From NCBI GenBank assembly GCA_963710715.1, contig CAVQBL010000016.1, positions 124,001 through 188,000 on the forward strand: a stretch of 64,000 bases of DNA. The letters run 5' to 3'. This stretch comes from CAVQBL01 sp963710715 (GTDB lineage Bacteria > Pseudomonadota > Gammaproteobacteria > DSM-16500). Below, piece by piece: positions 53,786 through 62,629 of this stretch. Positions within the stretch are counted from its first letter, which is position 1. Every line of letters starts with the position of its first letter. The notes beneath the pieces were generated by a model. It was not told the DNA's origin. It saw only the letters and a program-made list of their open reading frames with translations, and searched no databases. The position numbers and the translations under genes are program-made.

Positions 53786-55801
53786 ATGGGAAAGGAAACC
53801 TCCCTAAATAATACGGAACAATCTTATTATCAGCGTTTAATCGGGCAATTCAGCGTTGCAGCTATCTTCGGTATATTACTGATAATAATCAACATTATTC
53901 ATATTATCCCTGCTGTTGAAACACGGGCTGGGCAATTATGTTGGCTGGTTATTGGCTTACTTTCACTATTCGTACTCATTTATTCCGCCGGCGATATCTA
54001 TCGTGCTGCAGGCAACGCGTTTTTATCGCATATTGCAAACATGGACACCTTAATTGCTATCGGCACGGGAGCAGCATGGTTATTTTCAATGTTTGTGGTT
54101 ATTGCTCCAGAGTTAGTTCCCGAATCTGCACGTGCCGTGTATTTTGAATCTGCAGTTATTATTATTGCCTTTATTAAACTGGGCTCTGCATTAGAAATGC
54201 GTGCTCGCGGAACAACTTCACAAGCGATACGACGCCTCATTCGCTTACGTCCAAAAACCGCACGTGTGGTACGTGATGGAAAAGAAATTGATATACCGAT
54301 TGTAAATGTCATCATTGGCGATTTGATTCGCGTACGCGTTGGCGAAAAAATTCCCGTGGACGGAATTATCACTGAAGGTCATTCGAGTGTCGATGAATCC
54401 ATGCTAACAGGCGAAGCCATTCCAGTAGAAAAAAATATCCATGATCACGTTACCGGCAGCACACTCAATAAATCAGGAAGTTTTTTATTTCGTGCCAACC
54501 ATATCGGCAAAGAAACAGTATTAGCACAAATCATTGCAATGGTCAGTCAGGCACAAAGCACAAAACCCCCTATTGCTCAACTTGCCGATTCCATTGCAGC
54601 CGTATTTGTCCCTGCCGTTTTAATTATCGCCATCATGACTGCCTTGTTTTGGTTTAACTTTGGGCCTGAACCAAAAATCACTTTTATGTTGGTCACCGCT
54701 GTTTCTGTGTTAATTATTGCCTGTCCCTGTGCATTAGGATTAGCAACACCTTTAGCTGTTATGGTAGGTGTAGGTAAAGCGGCTGAATGGGGAATTCTCA
54801 TTCGTCATGGAGAAGCTCTACAAAAAACACGTCGTTTAACAACGATTGTTTTAGATAAAACCGGCACAATTACTGTTGGCAAACCTCGAGTAACACATCT
54901 ATTTAGTTTATCCACCTTTAGCGATTCTGATTTATTGCAATATGCTGCCAGCATAGAACGCGGTTCAGAACACCCGCTTGCCGAAGCAGTTTTACTTGCA
55001 GCAAAAGAACAATCACTACCCTTACTAAAAACAGAAAATTTTAAATCGCATGCAGGACAAGGTTTAAGTGGGATGATAGAAAATAAAACCGTTTTATTCG
55101 GCAATAATAAACTGTTAGCAAAACATCGCATTCCCTATTCTGAGCTTGAAGCGCGCGCGCATAAATTATCTATTCATGGTCAAACAATCGTGTATCTCGC
55201 TGTCAACAATAAAGCGGTGGGTTTGATAGCGATTGCTGATACACTTAAACCCGAAGCCAAAGATGCTATTGCTAAGTTGCACGCAAAAAAATTTAAAATC
55301 GTCTTGCTCAGTGGTGATACGTATAAAACTACAAAAGCTGTTGCAGCACAACTCAATATTGATGAAATCATTGCTGAAGTATCCCCCATGGACAAAGCAA
55401 AAAAAATTGCTGCTTTGCAAGCACGCGGCGAAATTGTAGGTATGGTAGGCGATGGAATTAATGATGCGCCCGCGCTCGCGAGTGCCGACGTTGGTTTTGC
55501 TATCGGTGCGGGCACTGATATTGCGATTGAAAGTGCCGACATTATTTTGATGGGAAATTCTTTGCATGGTATTAGCGATGCTATCGCTATCTCTTCTGCA
55601 ACGGTCAAAAATATCAAACAAAATTTATTTGGCGCATTTATTTATAATATTTTAGGAATACCCATTGCTGCAGGTATTTTGTATCCTGTCAGTGGAATGT
55701 TACTGAATCCTATGCTCGCAGGAGCTGCAATGGCATTTTCTTCTCTGACCGTTGTAATGAATGCAAATCGGTTACGTTTTCTTTCTAGGAATAAAACATG
55801 A
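53786..55801 (+). CDS. copA: Copper-exporting P1B-type ATPase, without N-terminal metal-binding domain
   Basis: 671 residues from ATG 53786, with AAGGAA upstream. TGEAIP actuator motif, membrane CPC (IIACPCALGLATP), phosphorylation site DKTGTIT, HP locus (GSEHPLAEAV), GDGINDAPALA, and the last membrane helix (YNILGIPIAAGILYP) of P1B-1 copper pumps. It lacks the N-terminal HMA metal-binding domain with CxxC usual in CopA (700-830 residues). The downstream cupredoxin gene overlaps by 4 bases and may deliver or accept copper in its place. Confidence 0.94.
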   Translation: MGKETSLNNTEQSYYQRLIGQFSVAAIFGILLIIINIIHIIPAVETRAGQLCWLVIGLLSLFVLIYSAGDIYRAAGNAFLSHIANMDTLIAIGTGAAWLFSMFVVIAPELVPESARAVYFESAVIIIAFIKLGSALEMRARGTTSQAIRRLIRLRPKTARVVRDGKEIDIPIVNVIIGDLIRVRVGEKIPVDGIITEGHSSVDESMLTGEAIPVEKNIHDHVTGSTLNKSGSFLFRANHIGKETVLAQIIAMVSQAQSTKPPIAQLADSIAAVFVPAVLIIAIMTALFWFNFGPEPKITFMLVTAVSVLIIACPCALGLATPLAVMVGVGKAAEWGILIRHGEALQKTRRLTTIVLDKTGTITVGKPRVTHLFSLSTFSDSDLLQYAASIERGSEHPLAEAVLLAAKEQSLPLLKTENFKSHAGQGLSGMIENKTVLFGNNKLLAKHRIPYSELEARAHKLSIHGQTIVYLAVNNKAVGLIAIADTLKPEAKDAIAKLHAKKFKIVLLSGDTYKTTKAVAAQLNIDEIIAEVSPMDKAKKIAALQARGEIVGMVGDGINDAPALASADVGFAIGAGTDIAIESADIILMGNSLHGISDAIAISSATVKNIKQNLFGAFIYNILGIPIAAGILYPVSGMLLNPMLAGAAMAFSSLTVVMNANRLRFLSRNKT

Positions 55802-56163
55802 TCCATTTAATTATCGATACTCTAGGATTGTGGCTAATTTTTTTTATTCTTTGGTGGTTTTTCTTTATGACACCACGTACGAAAAAAATAACCGGTGCTA
55901 ATTCCATTGATATTTATGTACAAGAAGGTATTTATCATCCTGCACAAATCAAAATATCACCCAGAAAAGCTGTGATATTACGCTTCATTCGCAAAGATCC
56001 CACACCTTGCTCAGAATATGTGGTGTTTCCAAAATTAAATCTCAGTTGCCGCTTACCTTTAAATAAACCGACTGAAATTACTCTTCCTCCACAACCACCG
56101 GGTGAGATTGAATTTATGTGTCAGATGGGGATGTATCGAGGGAGGGTGATTGTGGAGGGGTAG
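55798..56163 (+). CDS. Membrane-anchored cupredoxin-like copper-binding protein
   Basis: 121 residues. An N-terminal membrane helix (LWLIFFILWWFFFM) anchors the domain outside the cytoplasm. Beta-barrel domain with possible copper ligands: Cys of DPTPCSEY and the Cys/Met cluster FMCQMGMYRG near the end. The usual His ligand is not seen in the place expected for a type 1 site, so it may be a copper carrier rather than an electron carrier. ATGA overlap with copA shows that both are one operon. Confidence 0.82.
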   Translation: MIHLIIDTLGLWLIFFILWWFFFMTPRTKKITGANSIDIYVQEGIYHPAQIKISPRKAVILRFIRKDPTPCSEYVVFPKLNLSCRLPLNKPTEITLPPQPPGEIEFMCQMGMYRGRVIVEG

Positions 56164-56226
56164 CAATGACCGGGGACGGTATTTAATGTAGAATTTAAGT
56201 ACCAGCCGCCGTAGAAACCCTCACCC

Positions 56227-56321
56227 GGCAGCGCACTGCTAGACTTATCCTGGCATGTTTTGCACGCAGAGATGCCGTGCGCTGCCACCCTCTCCCTAGC
56301 AAAGAACGCTAGAGAGAGGGG
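56227..56321. repeat. Two hairpin-forming palindromes upstream of gdh
   Basis: GGCAGCGCA (56227-56235) and TGCGCTGCC (56278-56286) form an outer stem that encloses an inner GGCAT/ATGCC stem. Directly after it CCCTCTCCCTAGC and GCTAGAGAGAGGGG form another hairpin (56288-56321). Present in the 189-base gap between the copper operon and the shortened gdh gene. Confidence 0.65.
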
Positions 56322-56352
56322 AAAATGACTTTTTTATATTTAGGGACCTCAA

Positions 56353-59300
56353 ATGAACAACACATGGAAAGCTGAATTAAAGCAAAAATTGATTAAAGTG
56401 CATGGGTCTTCCAAAGGAGAGACTCTTTATAACAAATATGCTGATGCTTTTCCAACGAGTTATCGAGAAGAATGCTCTGCCGACACCGGCGTCATGGACA
56501 TTAAACATCTTAAAACACTTTCTACAGAAAACAACATCGATCTCGATTTTTATCGACTCTACGCATCAGATAAATCATTACATTTTAAACTATATCAACT
56601 TGGACAAGCGATGCCACTTTCTGAATTAGTTCCTATTTTAGAAAATTTAGACTTACAAGTTCTGAGTGAGCATCCTTATAAGATTTTACTGAAAGACGAT
56701 TCCGTCATATGGATTAGTGACTTCACCGTAATTTATAAAAGAGATATTGATTTTGACATTAAAGAAGTCCGAGACATTTTTCAACGCGCTCTTTTACAAT
56801 CTCGGCTTGGCCTCACAGAAGACGATGGGTTCAATAAACTTGTATTAGGCGCACAACTTATCTGGCGTGACATTGAAGTTTTACGTGCGTATGCAAAATA
56901 TTTACGTCAGACGGGCTTCCGTTTCAGTCAACCTTATATTGAGCAAGCACTCGCTAATAATGCTGGGATCGCTAAAGATCTAGTCAATTTATTTAAAGCA
57001 CGACTTGATCCAAAACAAAAGCGTTCTTCCACTACTGCGGATGAATTAGAAAAAAATATCCTTAAAAATTTAGATCGAGTCGCGAGCTCCGATGAAGATC
57101 GAATTATTCGACAAATTTTGCAAGTGATTAAAGCAACATTACGTACGAATTTCTTTCAAACCACTGCTGATGGGAATCCCAAACCCTACTTCTCCATTAA
57201 ACTAAGATCTAAAGATGTACCTGACTTACCCTTACCACGTCCACTGTATGAAATTTTTGTGTACTCAGCGCGCTTTGAAGGCATTCATTTACGCAGCGCG
57301 AAAGTTGCGCGTGGAGGCATTCGTTGGTCTGATCGCCCTGAAGATTTTCGTACTGAAATTTTAGGCTTAATGAAAGCACAAATAGTTAAAAATTCCGTGA
57401 TTGTACCTTCAGGTGCTAAAGGTGGCTTTGTTTTAAAAAAATTACAGGCCCTTCATACCCGCGAAGAAACATATGCTGAAGCTGTGTATTGTTATAAGGA
57501 ATTTATTTGTGGATTATTAGATATCACCGACAATATTAAAAACAACAAAATTGTCTCGCCTCCCAATGTGTTTTGTTACGATGACAATGATCCTTATTTA
57601 GTTGTTGCTGCTGACAAAGGCACAGCCACTTTTTCTGATCTCGCAAACAGTATTTCCAGTGAATACCATTTTTGGTTAGGCGATGCATTTGCCTCCGGTG
57701 GCTCAGAAGGTTATGACCACAAAAAAATAGGAATCACCGCACGTGGTGCATGGGAATCCATTAAGCGACATTTTCATGAACTCAATATTGATACTTCAAA
57801 AACGGACTTCACCATGATAGGTATTGGTGATATGAGTGGAGATGTATTTGGAAATGCATTGATTTATTCACAGCATATTAAATTAGTTGCTGCTTTTGAC
57901 CATCGCAATATTTTTCTCGATCCCAATCCGGATCCTAGCAAGTCATACAATGAACGGGTTCGCTTATTTCACTCACCTAACTCTTCATGGGAAGACTATA
58001 ATCCTAAATTAATTTCTGCTGGAGGTGGAGTTTACAAACGTCTTAGCAAAACGATACCTATTTCTCCTGAAATTAAAAAAGTACTGCAAATAGATGACAA
58101 CTCTCTGACACCCACTGAATTAATTCGTGCAATACTGAAAGCACCTGTCGATTTATTATTTAATGGTGGTATTGGTACGTATGTAAAAGCCAGCACTGAA
58201 AGCTCCGCGGATGTGGGCGATAAAGCAAATGAATTTTCTCGCGTCAATGGAGATGAATTACGCTGTCGAATTGTTGCCGAAGGTGGCAATCTCGGCTTCA
58301 CTCAACTCGGTCGTATCGAGTACTGCACTCCAAGGAGGATTAATTAATACTGATTTCATTGATAACTCCGGTGGCGTTGATTGTTCTGACCATGAAGTCA
58401 ATATTAAAATCTTGCTTAACTATGTGATAACAAAAGGTAAGATGACGCTGAAAAAACGCAATCAGCTATTAGTACAAATGACCGATGAAGTAGCTGATCT
58501 TGTTTTAAATGATAATTACCAACAAGCGTTGGTCATGAGTTTTTCTGCTGAGAGTTCACTGCAATATGAAGCGCTTTATCAAAACTATATTAAAGAACTC
58601 GAAACGAGCAATGTTTTAAATCGCAAGGTGGAGTTTTTGCCAACTGATAGAACTTTACTCGAACGAAAAACCGCTGGCCAAGGATTAACACGACCCGAGT
58701 TAGCCGTATTATTAGCTTATACTAAAATTCATTTAAAAAGTGAAATTTTAAAATCCGATTTACCAGAAGATCCTTATTTTGAGCACATTCTTGAAACTGG
58801 ATTTCCTTCACGTTTAGGCAAAGACTATCCTGAGGCCATGAAAGCCCATAGACTACATAGAGAAATTATTGCTACGCAATTAAGCAATCGTGTCGTCAAT
58901 GAAATGGGAATAACATTCGTTTATCGCGCACAAGCAGAAACTGGATCAAGTGTCGCAGACATCATTCGCGCACAAATAGTTGCATCTGAAATTTTTGATG
59001 CCGCTGAATTAGAAAAATTAGTGGCATCACTCAACTTTAAAGTTGCTTTAAAAACACAATATGAATTATTACATCACTTTAGAACCTTGCTTAATCTTTC
59101 TGCTCGCTGGTTTTTACGCAAAAAAACGCTTAAAAATAATATGGCTCCGACCATCGCACATTTTACTAAAAATGTGAAAATATTAGAAGGAATGATACCT
59201 AGCTTGATGGTTGGAACAACACAAAAATATTTACAAACACTCACTACTCAGTTTGAACAAGTTGGTCTGCCCAAAGAAACCGCTCGTCATATCGCCGCGT

Positions 59301-59719
59301 ATCGAGCCATTTACACGTCGCTCAACATCATTGAAGTTGCAACTCAACATCGATTCGATTTAATTAAAACGGCTAAAGTCTATTTTGTTGTTGGAGATTA
59401 TTTTAAATTGGTTTGGTTCCGTGACCAAATAGCAACAGATACTCGCGAAGGACATTGGAATTCTCTCGCCCGTCTTACTTTGCGTGATGAATTAGATATT
59501 TTACAAAAATCACTGACAGTGACTGTCATGTTATACAACAAAAAAGAAGCCAACATACACAGCCTTATTAAGCAATGGCGATCTGATCATCGCCTTGCTA
59601 TCACTCGCTGGGAACAAATTATAAATATGTTACATTCCAGCGCAGGCATAGATTATTCAACATTTTTTATTTCCTTGCGGCAATTGCACGATTTGATTCA
59701 AGTTGAGGAGATGGTTTGA
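56353..59719 (+). pseudogene. gdhB: NAD-dependent glutamate dehydrogenase, N-terminally short and frameshifted
   Basis: Catalytic core of the large NAD-GDH family: GGIRWSDRPEDFRTEILGLM, KAQIVKNSVIVPSGAKGGFV, DKGTATFSDLANSIS, GDMSGDVFGN, AEGGNLGFTQLGRIEY. The first frame stops at 58347. The other frame carries LQGGLINTDFIDNSGGVDCS and goes on to 59719. At the junction the sequence is GAG-TAC-TGC-ACT-CCA; leaving out C58323 gives GAG-TAT-GCA-CTC-CAA (Glu-Tyr-Ala-Leu-Gln), so one base is in excess. The repaired product would be 1,121 residues, versus about 1,600 in the 180-kDa class: the N-terminal 480 or so (ACT-like sensing domains) are absent, though ATG 56353 has AGGGA upstream. Known reaction: glutamate to 2-oxoglutarate, catabolic. 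The last 114 bases are repeated at 61957. Confidence 0.88.
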
Positions 59720-59817
59720 GCTGTAGACCCTACGAAAGCAAGCGCGATATGTGCCCACCATGTTAAATGCCCAAAGTCTATCTTTTTCAATACGTTATAA
59801 TGTTCGCGCTCCATAGA

Positions 59818-59860
59818 TTTCCATGTAAATTGGTATCATGCATCCCATTTTACATGGAAA
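59818..59860 (-). promoter_or_regulatory. Orphan copy of the DUF4143-type palindrome
   Basis: 12-base perfect inverted repeat TTTCCATGTAAA (59818-59829) and TTTACATGGAAA (59849-59860) with 19 bases between. Read on the minus strand it matches 11403-11445 at about 35 of 43 positions, including AATGGGAT and TACCAATTTACA. No ATPase gene follows on the minus strand: the neighbour there is the gdh 3' end. It lies 85 bases before the start of the plus-strand coiled-coil gene. Confidence 0.7.
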
Positions 59861-59944
59861 AATTGCTGTAATTTTTTAAGACTCCCTTAATGTATTTATC
59901 TTATACTATAATCCTAAGATACAATTATTTCGAGGGTACACAAT

Positions 59945-61054
59945 ATGAAAGAAAGTACTTTAGGACTAAAAGCTGCTTTTGAATCGGTATGTAATAAAAT
60001 AGAATACCTGTTAAGAGGGATGCTGCCCTCGCCCGCGTTTCCACCATCTAAGCCTATGGGAGAAGCTCTACGAGCATTAAATGACAGAACGTATATTGTT
60101 GAATATCAAAGGTTGCAAAAAAACATAACAGGCTGGTTGATAGAATTCGATAAAATGGGTAACAATGAGGATGCCCCCTCCAAACTTGAATCGTTACAGA
60201 AAACTATTTCTGAAGCTGTTAAAAAAGTACAAGCGAAAGTAGAAGAGTTTGTTAAGCAATACGCTGAAGAACAACTAGAAAAACCGTATGCTGCAAACTA
60301 TCTTAAAAAAGTGGAGCGACTCGCTGAAAAATATCTTATCCAAGGAAAGTCCATTTCTAAGGAATATCGTAAAGAAGAAGCCCGAGTTATTAAGGAAAAT
60401 TATAATAAAATGTCCGGCAGTTCAAAATGGCCTATTGACAATTTTATATCACTAAAAGAGAAGGTAGCTGAGCTTTCTAAAACGATAGAACGTGAATTCA
60501 AGAATAATGATCAAACGCAATGTAAACCCCGGGAACTCCAGACAGAGCTTTCGCTAGACGAGAAGTCGGCCGCTTTTCATAAAGAATTTATTGAAACACA
60601 TAATCGTCTTTTTTCAGGCACTTTTGAAGAATATAATAATTTTCTTATTATTAAAGCTTGCCAGGAAGTAGCAGCGAATGCACAAGCGGTTCGATTGTTT
60701 GATATGCCTCGCGATTCTCATGAGTTTTTCCCAAGGAATTCGGGTGGAGGCGGCAATATGAAAAGCACTCTTGTCGAGAGTTTAGAGCACTTATGTATAC
60801 TTCTTAACATTCCCATTCCATTGAAACTACATGAGTATTTGAAATTAGGCAGCATTGACGCTTGTCAGATCTGCAAAAATATATTTCCAGCAGACCTTGC
60901 TGAGTGGAAGTTTGTAGATCTTAAAGCTAAGACTATAGATCTTAAGGCTCCCAAAAAATTGTTACAGGATTCAATACAGGCTGCATTTAATCAAGTCTTT
61001 ACTGCTGAGAAAGAAGCAATGAAGGCGGCTACTACTATTTCGAAGAAGAAATAG
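59945..61054 (+). CDS. Unrecognised coiled-coil protein inside the gdh-flanked cassette
   Basis: 369 residues, ATG 59945 with CGAGGG at -12. Almost wholly helical and charged: LESLQKTISEAVKKVQAKVE, LKEKVAELSKTIEREFKNN and IETHNRLFSGTFEEYNNF suggest coiled coils. Residues 300-320 (LGSIDACQICKNIFPADLA) hold a CxxC pair. No signal peptide or membrane segment, Lys-rich end (TISKKK). No family recognised; effector-like composition. A strong hairpin terminator follows. Confidence 0.55.
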   Translation: MKESTLGLKAAFESVCNKIEYLLRGMLPSPAFPPSKPMGEALRALNDRTYIVEYQRLQKNITGWLIEFDKMGNNEDAPSKLESLQKTISEAVKKVQAKVEEFVKQYAEEQLEKPYAANYLKKVERLAEKYLIQGKSISKEYRKEEARVIKENYNKMSGSSKWPIDNFISLKEKVAELSKTIEREFKNNDQTQCKPRELQTELSLDEKSAAFHKEFIETHNRLFSGTFEEYNNFLIIKACQEVAANAQAVRLFDMPRDSHEFFPRNSGGGGNMKSTLVESLEHLCILLNIPIPLKLHEYLKLGSIDACQICKNIFPADLAEWKFVDLKAKTIDLKAPKKLLQDSIQAAFNQVFTAEKEAMKAATTISKKK

Positions 61055-61079
61055 ACAACCAACCCATTTGCTTTTTGAT

Positions 61080-61131
61080 ACGCCCGCGGCAATTTCAAGC
61101 CGCGGGCGTCCTGCGCCCTCCCCCTTTTTTT
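61080..61131 (+). terminator. Terminator after the coiled-coil gene
   Basis: ACGCCCGCGGC (61080-61090) and GCCGCGGGCGT (61099-61109), a perfect 11-base stem with 8-base loop. A T run (61125-61131) follows after 15 C-rich bases, so termination may be of a non-classical kind. It also marks the end of the minus-strand PIN gene. Confidence 0.65.
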
Positions 61132-61576
61132 AGATCTGACACTCCTGTAGAGCAAGTGCGTTGAAAAAAAGATGAATACGGTCTGTTGTCCATACGGGTA
61201 TTCCAACACCAAAAAAGTCTTTATCTTCTGTCCAAACTGGGCAGTTAAATAATAATGCTGTTGCAACCGCTGGCCAGTCTTTCATGTCTCGATCTTTAAT
61301 TCTCTGCTGTGCTTCAGTCATGCGTTCCTGATAAATGCTCTTATCTATGACTTGTAATAAACGTTTAATATTAGAAAAAACTTGTAGTGGTATTTCAGAA
61401 GAAATACCTCGCTTCTCAAAAAGAAGCGGCAAATATTTTTGAGCCTCTTCTATGCATACATCAGGAGTAAAAAAATCTACTATTTCACTGAACGAAATAA
61501 GGTAGCTTCTTACCTTATTTCCTAACACAGCACGGATAAGTATATTGGTATCCAATACTAAAACGTTTGATGACAT
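61130..61576 (-). CDS. PIN-domain toxin
   Basis: 148 residues from ATG 61576 (AAGGGA six bases before it; ATG 61582 is also possible). PIN acidic residues: VLDTNILIRAVL, VCIEEAQKYL, RDMKDWPAVATALL and TEDKDFFG. This layout resembles the PIN_3/PilT-like group more than classical VapC. The partner antitoxin gene lies 37 bases upstream on the same strand. Likely an RNase toxin. Confidence 0.82.
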   Translation of the reverse strand: MSSNVLVLDTNILIRAVLGNKVRSYLISFSEIVDFFTPDVCIEEAQKYLPLLFEKRGISSEIPLQVFSNIKRLLQVIDKSIYQERMTEAQQRIKDRDMKDWPAVATALLFNCPVWTEDKDFFGVGIPVWTTDRIHLFFNALALQECQI

Positions 61577-61613
61577 TAACATTCCCTTTTTCTGTAAAGC
61601 AGTGAATTGTTAA

Positions 61614-61874
61614 CTATTTTCCTTTTCTCAAGGCGCGGAACTCTGCAAATAATTCTTCTTCTGTGATCCCATTTGATAAAAGCAGCTTTTCAAGACTCAA
61701 TGCAGCTTGTTTTAAAGCATCTAAATCGGCTTTTTCATGATGATGCCGTGCAGGAATATAAAAACCTATTGTTTCACCATGGCGCGTAATAGCAACCGGT
61801 AATGATGTCATCAAATATTGAGGCAGATGTGCTCGAAATTCACGCATACCCACTTTTACTAAATTAGTATCCAT
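61614..61874 (-). CDS. Phd/YefM-type antitoxin
   Basis: 86 residues from ATG 61874, with AGGGG upstream. MDTNLVKVGMREFRAHLPQY and PVAITRHGETIGFYIP are the Phd-like DNA-binding fold; the rest (ADLDALKQAALSLEKLL...EEELFAEFRALRKGK) would bind the toxin. An in-frame earlier ATG lies upstream of the operator and is less likely. Confidence 0.82.
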   Translation of the reverse strand: MDTNLVKVGMREFRAHLPQYLMTSLPVAITRHGETIGFYIPARHHHEKADLDALKQAALSLEKLLLSNGITEEELFAEFRALRKGK

Positions 61875-61890
61875 ACGTGACCCCTGAAAA

Positions 61891-61912
61891 TTGTGTACCC
61901 ATGAGTACACAA
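61891..61912 (-). promoter_or_regulatory. Operator-like palindrome of the Phd/PIN operon
   Basis: Perfect inverted repeat TTGTGTAC and GTACACAA with a 6-base centre, 17 bases before the antitoxin start. The place and shape fit an autoregulatory site bound by the antitoxin, as known for Phd and YefM operators (which contain TGTACA cores). Confidence 0.72.
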
Positions 61913-61956
61913 TAACATGTGCACCATTATTTGTCAAATAATCCTAGCTAGAAGCA

Positions 61957-62070
61957 CGCTGGGAACAAATTATAAATATGTTACATTCCAGCGCAGGCAT
62001 AGATTATTCAACGTTTTTTATTTCCTTGCGGCAATTGCACGATTTGATTCAGGTTGAGGAAATGGTTTAG
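61957..62070 (+). repeat. Duplicated 3' end of the gdh gene
   Basis: 114 bases equal to 59606-59719 except for five positions: ACA/ACG, CAA/CAG, GAG/GAA and TGA/TAG. All changes are synonymous, and the stop codon is kept as a different stop. It encodes RWEQIINMLHSSAGIDYSTF and the rest of the natural C-terminus. It has no 5' part of the gene before it. Confidence 0.93.
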
Positions 62071-62080
62071 GTTTAACTGT

Positions 62081-62620
62081 TTAAGTTACTCTTTGATTTG
62101 CTGCCGAGCGAGGAATTACAATCAATTTATTCGTAAATGCGATCGCAATTGCAGAAACGACAAGTGTAAGATGAATAATCACTTGCCACATTACTCCAAA
62201 ATTCCCTTGTTGTGAAGGATCAATAAACGTCCTCAACAAATGAATAGATGAAATACCAATTAAGGCCAAAGCAAGCTTAACCTTCATGCTACCCGCATTA
62301 AGTTCATCTAGCCACTCTGGGTGATCTGGATGATCATGCAAATCGAGGCGGGAAACAAACGTTTCATAACCACCCACAATGACCATAATAAGTAAGTTTG
62401 CAATCATCACGACATCGACCAAATCAAGCGCTTGCAGCATGAGATCCGTTTCACGCAGAGACATGCCTGTTTTTATGAATAATACTAACCCCAGCCCAAA
62501 TTGATAAACATAAACCGCTAAAACAACGATTAGACCCAGATATAAAGGTGCTTGTAGCCATCGGCTCCAAAAAATAAATTGGCTCAGCTTTCGGGGGTTT
62601 TGTACACTTTCACTTTGCAT
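62081..62620 (-). CDS. UPF0114 (YqhA) family membrane protein
   Basis: 179 residues, four membrane helices: LYLGLIVVLAVYVYQFGLGL, VVMIANLLIMVIVGGYETFV, KLALALIGISSIHLLRTFI and VIIHLTLVVSAIAIAF. The loop FVSRLDLHDHPDHPEWLDEL is characteristic of UPF0114/TIGR00645. Function unknown. Its end lies 10 bases from the duplicated gdh end. Confidence 0.9.
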   Translation of the reverse strand: MQSESVQNPRKLSQFIFWSRWLQAPLYLGLIVVLAVYVYQFGLGLVLFIKTGMSLRETDLMLQALDLVDVVMIANLLIMVIVGGYETFVSRLDLHDHPDHPEWLDELNAGSMKVKLALALIGISSIHLLRTFIDPSQQGNFGVMWQVIIHLTLVVSAIAIAFTNKLIVIPRSAANQRVT

Positions 62621-62629
62621 TTTTATACC

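Noticed and set aside
54577..55621. Several antisense open frames in the copper ATPase gene
   Set aside because: They are shadows of a strongly conserved gene, with no start signals.
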